Origin: Ehretia macrophylla
Lineage: Eukaryota; Streptophyta; Magnoliopsida; Boraginales; Ehretiaceae
Direction: 5' to 3'
Assembly (NCBI GenBank): GCA_037974665.1
Contig: CM075783.1
Coordinates: forward strand, 13,610,762 to 13,674,761
Length of the DNA: 64,000 nt
Numbering within the stretch: position 1 is the first letter of the stretch; every line of letters starts with the position of its first letter. Below the pieces are notes generated by a model. The model saw only the letters and a list, made by a program, of their open reading frames with translations, was not told where the DNA came from and made no database searches. This document shows, piece after piece, positions 1 through 9,624 of this stretch. The position numbers were made by a program, and so were the translations under genes.

Positions 1-1903
1 AGTTAAGGCCCTATTTTGATGCACATATCGTCAAGGTAATGATCGATGCACCACTCAAGTCTATTTTATACAATCCAGAAGCCTCGGGCAGACTCATTAA
101 GTGGACGGTGAACGTAAGTCAGTTTGACCTATTGTATCATCTGAGGAGGGCTATTAAAGGTCAAGCAATTGCCGATTTTGTAATAGAATGCACCGACCAA
201 ACCGAGCACAATCCCGAAGAAGTTTGAAAGATCCAGATTGATGGGGCATCAGGTAAGTAAGGTAATGGGGCCAGAGTTATGATTCTCAACCCGATGGGGC
301 ATGAGCACCAATACTCTTCGAAGTTTGCATTCCTGACCTCGAACAACGAGGACGAGTATGAGGCATTGTTGGCAGGCTTAAAGATAACGTCTCAGCTCGG
401 GGCTCAGACGGCAGAAATGTATACTAATTCTTAGTTGATTTCTAATCACATGTTAGGAAAATTCGAAGCTAGGGGTACCATGATGCTTGCTTACCTTAAT
501 AAGGTTAAGGAATTGATCTCGGGGTTTCGAAGGTTTTCGGTGCAGCAGATCCTGAGACAAAAGAACGTTAAAGTTGATGCCTTAGCCAAATTAGCAGCTA
601 GAGAAACCTGTCCTGCGGTGGTTTATATAGAGGAGATTTTCAAACCGAGCGTCTAGATTGGCGAAAAAGCAGTTGCAAAATTAAATGTGAATCCGGACTG
701 GACTAAACCGATCCTAGACTTCATCAAGAGCGGTATGGTCCCAGATGACGAGAAGGCAGCTCGAAAGATTGAGAGGCAGGCTTCGAGGTATGTCATCGTG
801 GCTGGGCAACTGTATAAGAAAGCTTATACTTAGCCAGGAATGAAACTATGTACTAAGAAAAATTCATGAAGGCATATATGGGAACTACCTCGGAGGTAAA
901 ACTTTGGCTCGGAAAGCTTTGAGACAAGGTTATTTCTAGTCGACCCTAGAGCAGGATGCCAAGAAATTTGTAAGGTGGTATGATACTTGCTAGTAATTTG
1001 CCAATATTCAAAAGAAGCTCGCGATGGATCTGACAGTAATGCTAAGCCTATGGCCATTTTATCAGTGGGGTTTAGACATTATCGGCTACTTTCGAACATC
1101 GTGGGGCAAAAGAAACATGTTTTTATGGCTATTGATTACTTCACTAAATGGCCCAAGGCCGAGGCTGTGGCGAGAATCACCGACAAGGTGACTTGGAACT
1201 TTATGTGGAGGTTCATCACTTGCTGCTTTAGTGTGCCCAAAGTTATGGTGACCGACCATGACAAGCAGTTTGATAATGCATACTTCTGAGGGAAATGTGC
1301 CAAGATCATAATTAATCTTAAATTATATTTTATTGCTCATCTTCAATGCAATGGTTAAGTCAAGGTAACTAATAGATCTATTTTGCAGGGTTTGAGAACC
1401 AAGTTGGGAGAGGCAAAGTGACTATAGGCAGTGATACTTCCTGAGGTCCTATGGGTTCATCGCACCACGACCAGTTTGGCGACAGAAGAGTCTCTCTTCA
1501 ATCTGACTTTCGACATGGAACTAGTTCTGCCAATGGAGATCGGGTCTCCCACCAGTATGACCTTCATCCATGATGAGAAAATAAACAAAGCAAGGATCCG
1601 AGATGAGCTGGAATTAGCTGAAGAATTGCGGGCTAAGGCTAAAGTCCGAATACTAGCTAGCAAGTTGGCCATGGAGAGAACCTTCACAAAGCAGGTCAAG
1701 CCCAAGTCAATCAAAGAAGGGATCTGGTCCTGAGAAGAACTATCTTTCAGCTGACCTCGAGTGGCAAACTGTCCCTGCTCTGGGAGGGTCCATACCAAGT
1801 AGTGAAGGAACTTCGGCCAGGGACTTTCTATCTTGTTGAAAAGTATGGAAAGCAGTTGAGAAATGCTTGAAATGCTGAGCATTTAAAGTTTTATTTTGTA
1901 TGA
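1..1903 (+). pseudogene. Ty3/gypsy Tat-lineage pol remnant (end of RT, RNase H, integrase)
   Basis: This is the decayed 3' part of a retrotransposon polyprotein; the reading frame runs off the left edge. In order one can read the tail of the reverse transcriptase region (KPEASGRL-type motif as NPEASGRLIKW, about 80-115), RNase H with IDGASG (about 235), DEYEALLAGL (about 350) and VDALAKLA (about 572), then the integrase core with AIDYFTKWPKAEAV (about 1130) and VTDHDKQFDN (about 1250), and the C-terminal NAEHLKFYF before TGA at 1901-1903. The short archaeal-type plus second RNase H region and this integrase style are those of the Tat group (Ogre, Retand, Grande relatives). At least eight in-frame stops and some frameshifts break it. 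The third catalytic acidic residue of the integrase, expected in NGQxE, reads Lys (codon 1362-1364). It is certainly inactive. The matching 3' LTR lies near 13627. Confidence 0.9.
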
Positions 1904-2579
1904 CTACTGAGCCACAGAGAGATTTTTATGCTCTGAACAAAATGTACTAAATCCTTTCTTGAATGCCAAGTCTATGTTCTTAAACATACTTGTGAATTTT
2001 GTACATCTTTGCGAGGTTAGAATACTTTATAAGTCTAAAAGCAATAACGAGCTCGCAATTGTTAATGCACTTGTTACTTGATATACTAACTCAGCTGATT
2101 AGCTAAATGCCTGCGAGTCACACTGGTAGTCCAAGGCGAGATGAGGTCGTGAAAAAACACACTCGTTAACTTAGATTACTTAGGCCGATCCGAGCCTAAA
2201 ACTAATCGAGGACGTTATGGGAAAACACTCATAAACACCCAGCTTGGGCACAATGCCAATATAAGGTTGTCATCACTTATTCATTGGTAACTATTGAGGA
2301 TCCAGCTCGGGTCCGACATCAATTTGGTTTGATTAAGTTTCAAGGTTAAAACTCAATTTAAGGTTTAATTTGAGTCTACCTTTAAATCAAATTGATTCAC
2401 TTAAAGTTAACAGTAGTCTCAACCTCAAAATATAAGTCAAGTTCCAAGCTAATTTACTTATACTTCGAATGATACTTTGAAAAATTGAGCGAATCGGCAT
2501 AGAGCTTGGCTCAAGAGATATGTCGCACTCAAAACAAAGTAAAAATAAAGGTAAAAAATTGACTTAAAGATTGCTCTAT
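1904..2579 (+). other. Non-coding spacer of the Tat element, 3' of pol
   Basis: I see no coding frame of note. By position this is the untranslated stretch between pol and the antisense ORF of the same element. It contains several short GAGCTCGG-like words, as do the antisense ORF and the LTR. The CACTA-like insertion interrupts it at 2583. Confidence 0.5.
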
Positions 2580-2582
2580 TAA

Positions 2583-2611
2583 GACTACAAAAAATAAGCT
2601 ATTTTGTGACG
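2583..2611 (+). repeat. Left terminal inverted repeat of the CACTA-like element
   Basis: It begins GACTACAAAAAA and continues AAGCTATTTTG. It matches the reverse complement of 8422-8448 apart from the first base, a 2-base gap after the A run and two bases near the inner end. Confidence 0.8.
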
Positions 2612-2995
2612 GCCAGTAATCGTCACATTTTCGTCACAAACAAGCAAATGCAACAAAATTGTGACGACATATCAGTTGTCGCCAAACATGGTATCGCAAA
2701 ATCATTTTTCGTCACATTTTTATGGCCTTGTGACTAATTTGTGACGACATACAAAGCTGGAAGTGTTCGTGACAAATTCGTGGCAAATGCGACTAATATG
2801 CCACGACATGTAGTTGAGGCCATTTCGTAACAAATTTTTTCGTCACAAATTCGTGGCTAATTTTTTCGTCACAAATTCGTGGCTAATTTTTTTGTCACAA
2901 ATTCGTGGCTAATTTTTTCATTATAAATTCGTCCGAAATTGTAAATGATGGCCCTAATTCATTTTTGTCACAAATTTGTGGTGGCAGTGACTCTG
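2612..2995. repeat. Left subterminal repeat array
   Basis: The core TTCGTCACAAA, or its reverse TTTGTGACGAA, recurs many times in both orientations. About four near-identical tandem copies of a 26-base unit (core GTCACAAATTCGTGGCTAA) lie at about 2835-2935. In CACTA elements such repeats bind the TNPA-type protein. Confidence 0.75.
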
Positions 2996-4073
2996 GTACA
3001 TTTTCCATAGGAGGCTCCATTTCTTATCAACATGATCATCAAGTAGAACAAGGAAAACATTAATTCAGCTGATAATAGATTTACAATTTACGCGACAACT
3101 TGATGCACTACAAAGATATTTAGTGAAGATTGGAGCAATAAGAACAACAATGAAAATATGGAGGAAAGTAAGAAGCTATACTAATGGAGTTACATTAACT
3201 AAACACAGATGTTAAAAAAATTCAACATTGAATGAATTTAACAATTTGAAGAGTGCTATCAGTAATGCACAGTATCACCAAATTTCCATGGCTGCATTGC
3301 AAAGAAGACCAAATAAAGACCAAAAGAATTAGATGTATTCCCAAATTCCATGGCTGCAGTGCAGCATATCTGAATTATAATGCAAATAGAAACTTCAAGT
3401 TATGAGTCATGCCAAACAAAGATGTATGACATTAAAATTATAGAACTCTTTCCAAGACCCGGGAGTTTCATACGCCGGACTACGCTTTATAGATATCATG
3501 TATTGCTCTTTGTTTTTGCTATTATCTTCTTTTCCTGTTTGTGCTATCAAACTGATTAAGAAACAGAACAATAGAGCTTATAAAGATAAGTAAACTAATA
3601 ACTTAGAAGCAAGGGATGTAAATCATATTAACTATTTCTATCAATTTTATTTTCACTTTGTCTCGAGTCTACATAACAAAAGATACCAAATTAAACCAAA
3701 CCAAAAAAAAAACAAACCAAGCTTTATATCTACTAGGTGTGGTCGGCTAATACCAAGTCAAATCAAATCAAAATAAACTAAACCAAGCTTTATCCCACTA
3801 GGTTCAGTCACCTAATACTGAATCAAACATATAAGAAAAAAATTCCTTAGATACTTGTTACTAGTTAGAATTCAGAGCAAGATTCCAAAAATAAAAAATA
3901 AAAACATGAGAAAAGGCAAAGCAAACAATTCTCAAGGCCTTATAATTGAAAGATATCAGAATACATAATTGTAATTATTTATAGCAATATATATATATAC
4001 AGAAATGGAAACTTGATGTAGCAAAAGCAATAATGTCCACCTTCTTTATAAACTCTGCATACATGAATGTACG

Positions 4074-4717
4074 CTCGACAGTTAACAAAGAATTCATACC
4101 ACCCAGCTGCCATGCATAAGTTTTAACATAATACATCTTTTCTACTCTTACGGGAGCAGGACCGCGCCAAGAATGAGGTTCTTCTTCAATGGTGACAAAT
4201 GGATCATTATTATATAGACTGCAAAATAATTCAGTTGTATTAGATAATGAAAATTGGAGATGTTAAGATAAAAAATTAGGATCAATAAAAGATTGTAAGG
4301 AAACACTTACAATTCCTTTGTTTTGGCCACATTTTATCAGATCCCGACAGTCTATTCATATCAACACGGAAAGAGAAGTTCACAACAGTCCATCGTTCAA
4401 TTTTAACTAGTTCAACTAGTTTCTGGACAGGTAAAGCTTTTATGTCAAATATTGATTAGAACTTTTAAACTAGAATAAAGAAGTCTACTACCTTGTTGTT
4501 GAAATTCCACCTTCCATTGTGAGAAAAAAAGTCTTCTCCATTGCCTGCTGTCAATTGCGTAATATATGCAGAGAAAGACAGGTGAGAGACTGAAGCAAGT
4601 TGTTAATGATAAGCAACACAAATGGCCATATGCATACAAAGTAAGAATAAACAAGAAAAGAGTCCCATAGGAACAAAAATAGATTACCCTTGGTACTTGC
4701 AAAACACGACCTTCCAC
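4074..4717 (-). pseudogene. Captured fragment of an AGO4-clade Argonaute gene
   Basis: Four exon pieces in the right order read as the linker/MID-to-PIWI part of an AGO4/6/8/9-type Argonaute. They are VEGRVLQVPR (4717-4688), GNGEDFFSHNGRWNFNNK (about 4550-4492), KLVELVKIERWTVVNFS with continuation (4422-4311), and a piece ending RGPAPVRVEKM (4218-4134). A short LGGMNSLLTVE tail sits at about 4106-4074. GRWNFNNK, IERWxVVNFS, RVEKM and LGGxNSLL are Argonaute signatures. Introns are kept: donors AAG|GTAGTA and AATT|GTAAGT, acceptors CAG before 4422 and before 4218. The gene was therefore copied as DNA, not from mRNA. Exon 4 is out of phase and the intron before LGGM has shrunk to about 30 bases, so no Argonaute can be made. 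In plants this clade carries 24-nt siRNAs in RNA-directed DNA methylation. I see neither the PAZ domain nor the catalytic part of PIWI. Confidence 0.82.
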
Positions 4718-4719
4718 CT

Positions 4720-6940
4720 GAGATAACTCAGTAAATAGTCATGTAGGGGTCAAATTATCTACATGAAAAAATGCCCCGTGTAAATTTCAATTAAACTTTG
4801 AGGGAAATATTATAGATCAATTCAAAATTTGACAACAATTATAAAATGTTTACGAAGCATCAAGTAAATAGATTAACATACGCATGTGATACATTTTCAG
4901 AGATTGTCAAATGAGAGGGACTGAATTCAACATCTATTCTAAAGTCAATTAGTACCAAAACTAGTGCAACAACTTTATTCCAAAATCAAATGACATATTC
5001 CACAAAACAATTTGAGCAACTCCCGAAGCTAATCGAGCTCTAGAAAGATTGAACCTTTTGAACTTGTGAGAGATGCACCAATTGATCTTTGAGCTATTAA
5101 AAAATAAGGGAGATGTCGTTTTGAGAAGACAAGAATGAGGGTTCTCAAGAGGCAGGATAGAATGTTTTGTTGGAGATTTATTGTGGTTTAAGTTTTCAAG
5201 TTTGAAATTATATTATTTCATCATAAATATTATTTAATTTTTAACTGATTTGAAACATATTTTGAGATACACCATTGCCTCATAGGCTTATAACATTAAA
5301 ATAACTTCAATGCGGTAGTTTCTCATCAGAATTAAAATTAAACCAAAAAATGTCTAACTATTTAAGTGTAACCTTTCGCATGTTAAGGTACACTTTATAT
5401 AATGTGACTTACCCTATCGTAAACTCATTTTTTTGGCTAGATTAGCAAGAAGATTATTTTCATCCCACTTCAATGTATAAAACATGACATCAGTTCAAAA
5501 ATCAAACAAGATGTTCGATGACAAGACACAAGAAAGTAAGTCAATATTAAAAGAACCTACTGTTTAAAGGAATTTAAACTTATATAACCAATAATTCATG
5601 ATATAAATCAGACACAAGTTTTTACCCTATGCCAATGCAAAGAAAAAAGAGTTTACACTTTATACCATTCATATTCTTATAAATAGATAAGCTAAAATAA
5701 TGGAACAATTAGTGATGGAAACCATCTCATCTACGATAAGATTTTCAAAATTAGCAATGAAGGTGATGAAAGATGAATTCCTAAATCTTATTTAATCGAA
5801 GCAATATATGCTGCAATGGAAGTCAAAGCTCTTTACTCAAGTTTAGGGCTGGATTTGGATACTTTGGTGTATTTTTTAGAAGTCTAAGAGACACAATTAG
5901 CTCCTAATATATAGTAGCCAATAACTTGTAGTGGACCTCCTAGTAATAGACATAGAAAATTGCTATCCGAAGTCTAATGTGCCTTTAACATATCTGGGAA
6001 TACATTTAACATCTTGAAAGTGTCCAAAATTTGAAGTTTTCATATCCCTTCCATTGCAAATATTGTTGGGCTCTTGATTGTCCTAGATCATGGAGCACGT
6101 CACTGCATCACGGGATTTAATTATAATTTTGGGTGAATCCAATGTGATTCTTTCAAAAGTGAGTCTGATCACTTCATGAAGGGGAAAAAAATGAAAAACA
6201 TTAGATATTATAGAGCCCCAACAAATTATCTATAATGTTGAGTATTACAGACTCATGGATTACATGTCTTTATGCCAAAGCAATGGGATTTTCTTTTGGC
6301 AAGGAACATAGTTGATTTCTTAAGTAGTTTTACTGCATACTAATCGGACTAATTGATATGAATGCCATATTCAACTGAAACACCACTTCAATCCCTAAAA
6401 ATCAATGCTCATTTGAGCTACTGAAAATGATAAGTATAGGAATGTTTCCTATAAATAAAATATAAATGTAAACCAAAGGCGACACAAAGTCAGCATTCAT
6501 GTGTATGATAAATGAAGAAAACCTACCCTATTGCAAAGAAAATCGATACATAGTAAAAAGGTATTGAATTTGTTAAACCAAACTTGAGGAGCTTGTTTAA
6601 GACCATTAATTATTTTTTATAACTTCACATGATTAAAAAATAGAAGAAAATGGAATCTAGGAGGTTGGTCCATAAAAAAATTTTCATGCAAGCTGCTATG
6701 AAAAAAAAAACAAGAAAAATTCATTTTCGACTTCAAAATGTTGGATATCCCAATACTTAACCACCAGAATACTGAACACCACCCTATTTTAAAAAAAAAA
6801 GAATGAAATGAGGATCAAAACACTAACATCAACTGTCATTTTCACAAATTTTGATGAAATTAAAATAGCGAAGATGTATTTCCTCATCATTGTGAAATAG
6901 AGCACTTGTACCACGAAGCTGAACGTTTTGCACTCTCGCC
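4720..6940. other. Unassigned interior of the CACTA-like element
   Basis: AT-rich, no frame worth calling and no recognised gene piece on either strand. The flank 2996-4070 is likewise unassigned. More captured introns or exons could lie here that I do not recognise. Confidence 0.4.
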
Positions 6941-7013
6941 TAGTTGGTTAGTTCAATAAGTCCTAGACTATGCAATTTTGCGCAACCATCTATCATTTGC
7001 AAAGACCAAAAAA

Positions 7014-7021
7014 ACTATAAA
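7014..7021 (+). promoter_or_regulatory. Possible TATA box inside the CACTA-like element
   Basis: CTATAAATAC is followed by a C/A-rich leader-like stretch and an ATG at 7085 that opens only a 20-codon frame. It may be part of a captured promoter. This is a weak call from composition only. Confidence 0.25.
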
Positions 7022-7367
7022 TACAAATTGATCAAAATCAACCTTTCCTTCACTCACAACACAAAAAATCCTAACAGAGATAACATGTTCTCTTCTCTGC
7101 TTTCCCACACATCTTATTATTTCTTCTTCATTTTTATGCAGTTCTAATTTGTGCATTTCTTGCAGATATTATGTGTTCATCGATCAAATTAATGGGAATA
7201 GGCTTCTCAATACAGTTGAGTGGAGGTTCCTCTCAATTCCTTAATAGGACCCGCAATTTCTTCCAAACACAAGGGAGTAACACCTTGCCCATCAATTTCA
7301 AATAACAAATCACTTTTCATCTGATCATAACAAACACGCATATAAAATCCAAATCCAAATGACATAC

Positions 7368-7540
7368 TAGTAATGCGAACCATGGTTTCTCTTCCAGACA
7401 AATCAGTCACGTGCTGCAATAACATAAAATAAATAAATAATCTTCCAAAAAATAGTACTATAAACACAAACAAAGAATCAGAAGACATATGATGAAGGTA
7501 TCGTTGAAGGAGGCAAAAATGTAAGCACTTGAAGACAACT
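7368..7540 (-). pseudogene. Captured fragment of the ribosomal protein S14 (uS11) gene
   Basis: Two adjacent exon pieces match cytosolic ribosomal protein S14/uS11: IFASFNDTFI (7523-7491) and HVTDLSGRETMVRIT (7413-7368), which are consecutive in the normal protein. Between them is an intron of about 77 bases with a good acceptor (TTATTGCAG before 7413). Its donor appears mutated from GTATGT to ATATGT. After the second piece a GTATGTC donor follows. The next exon (GGMKVKADRD in the family) is not seen. The frame continuing below 7368 is open for about 45 codons but I cannot assign it. Fragment only; it lies on the same strand as the AGO piece and about 2.7 kb from it, inside the same transposon. 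Confidence 0.8.
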
Positions 7541-7959
7541 CATTGGCAAGGAAAAAGAATACAAGAAGAGGGAAGTACTGTGCCCTACAAAAGAAAAAAG
7601 ATAAAGATAGACAGAGTAGGGGAAGGCATGTCGAGGCATAAATACCATACATCCGCACCCACACACACAAGTAGAAGAGAGAATAACTCTACAAGCTCAT
7701 AATCAAACGCGGAGCAGAGCAGTGAAAAACGAAACAGTGAATGATTTGGAGAAGAAAGAAGAAAATACAAAGGGTTACTTTTTAGAACTTCCAAATGATG
7801 GTGCAAGATGGCAGTGGAAGTGGTGGTGGTGCAAGGTGCGATGGTGTAGAGTACTGAAGGTGCAAGGTACTAGTGCTGGTGGGGTTGCGAAGTGGCAGTG
7901 AAGTGTATGTGTAGGTGGATGGCTGGTGAAAATCGTATGGGTGAAAAATGGGCTATTTA

Positions 7960-8421
7960 ATTTGTCGTTTTTTCAACAAAGTATTTTTTTAATTAAATAG
8001 TAAAGTCGTCACAATTTCGTCACAAACTCATATTCGTCTTATTTTCGTCACAAACTTTGCATCAATAATTTTTTTTTTCCGCTACTAAATTGACTTTGTC
8101 ACAAAATCATAGCCGATTGCCACAAATAGGCGACGAAAAATCTAATTTGTATAAAATGTCACAGATTCGTCACAATAGTTGAGTCAACTCTGCAACGTTA
8201 TCACAAAAATGTAGTCTTTTATCACGACTTTGAGAGGATTTTTATTTCCCGCGCTACAGCTATTGCTATCATGGCCAAATTATCACAGTTTATGACGAAT
8301 TTACGACAAATTGTAGTTCGCGTCACAATTTCGTCCCAATTTTCACACAATCTGAGCGACAAAAAATTTCATAGCAATTGCGTCCCAATTTTGCGTCGAT
8401 TTTCATTTTGTCACAAAATTT
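7960..8421. repeat. Right subterminal repeat array
   Basis: Repeated TTCGTCACAAA, ATTTCGTCACAA and TTGTGACGA-like words mirror those at the left end. There is no coding frame of note. Confidence 0.7.
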
Positions 8422-8448
8422 CGTTGCAAAATAGCTTTTTTTGTAGTA
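8422..8448 (-). repeat. Right terminal inverted repeat of the CACTA-like element
   Basis: Read on the minus strand it begins TACTACAAAAAAAGC and pairs with 2583-2611. TAA follows directly at 8449-8451, matching the TAA before the left end. Confidence 0.8.
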
Positions 8449-9624
8449 TAAATTCAAAATAATAGTACATGAATAGACCACCTCGGGTCGAAGTACATTA
8501 GAAGAAAAATACAAAGTAAAAAAATCCTAAGTTTGTGGGGGGAAAGCCGAGCTCGAGACAACAGCATTGGCAGTAGGGTTCGCGACAGGCATGCTACCAT
8601 TCTCCTCGCCTTGTAATCCTTCCCTGGGCTACTCGTTCGCACGGTTGAGATTTCTAGTGATCTCCTCAGTAGCAGCCCGGGTCTCGGGATCCAAGTTAGG
8701 GATCTCCCAGAATGCGGCGTCGGAGGGCTCAACGATGTCGCTGATGCCGGATTTGACGTCAGGGTAAAAGGTTTTGGCCAGAATCTTAGACTTGAGTTGG
8801 CCCCTGGAATAGCCTATGACATAGCCATATTGAGCTATCTTGTCTGAGTTCTCAAGTAGAAACTAGACTTCATCATCGCCATCTTTAAAGGCCTGCACTG
8901 CCTTCTCACCATTAGCCCTGACTTTTTAACAAAGCCCCAGAGTTTTCCCTCAGTCGTGTCCTTCTCACCTCGGACTTTCTCGAGCTCATTTGCGTGTTTC
9001 TCCTGCAGCTTGGCTTGGTCCGAGGTCGAGGCCTAAAGCTCTTGATTCTTCTCTTTGAGCTCTTTCTTCAAGCGCTTGATTTCATCCCCATCATCTTTGA
9101 GCCACCTCCTGGCTTCGAGTTGGTCCTACACCAACTCGGTTTTTACCTGTTGGTAGCGGCATTTGAGCTCAGTGAAGTAGTTCTACATCTTCACAAAAAG
9201 CATGGGCATGGTGAGGATGTGGGACTCAGCCTGAGAAATAGCAAAGGGAAGTGATCAGTTGCAATTAAAACCGACCTAGAAAAGAGAAATAAAGAATTGA
9301 GACTTATAGTGGCGGGTATGGTCTACATTGTGTCGATCACTTGGTTGTCAGGCCACTTTCGGAGGTTGGAGTCACACGGAGCCGAGGTAGTTGCCGCCAC
9401 TGCTTGGCTTAGGGTACTGCAAAAGACCTCTTGTGTTTTTCCTTGGTCTTTGACCCCTGCACGGGACGTCTTCTTTTGGGGAGAAACCACCTCAGCTCGG
9501 GCCCAGGTGGGCTCATTGATAGAGACCCCCTCGATAGATCTTTTCTTGGATGAGAAGTCACCCTTCCTGGCCTTCTTAGAAGACATCTTCTTGATGAGCT
9601 CAGCCCGACCCTTAAATGGATCTT

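Larger units (their letters stand above)
2583..8448. mobile_element. CACTA-like DNA transposon (Pack-type, non-autonomous)
   Basis: The element is bounded by inverted termini (2583-2611 and 8422-8448) and by a 3-bp duplication TAA (2580-2582 and 8449-8451). The terminal ACTACAAAAAA word, the 3-bp duplication and the dense subterminal TTCGTCACAA/TTGTGACGA repeats on both flanks are the hallmarks of plant CACTA (En/Spm) elements. The outermost bases are G and A rather than C and G, so the ends look slightly decayed. No TNPD/TNP2 transposase frame is visible in 5.9 kb. The interior carries fragments of at least two host genes, both on the minus strand. It lies inside the older Tat element. PIF/Harbinger elements also make 3-bp TAA duplications, but their termini differ. 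Confidence 0.75.

Noticed and set aside
4445-4717. Minus-strand open frame of 90 codons
   Set aside because: It begins with a real AGO exon but then reads through the intron and an out-of-frame exon; I annotate the exon pieces instead.
6930-6975. tRNA-like GCCTAGTTGGTTAG segment
   Set aside because: Only an A-box-like word is present; no B box or cloverleaf could be built.
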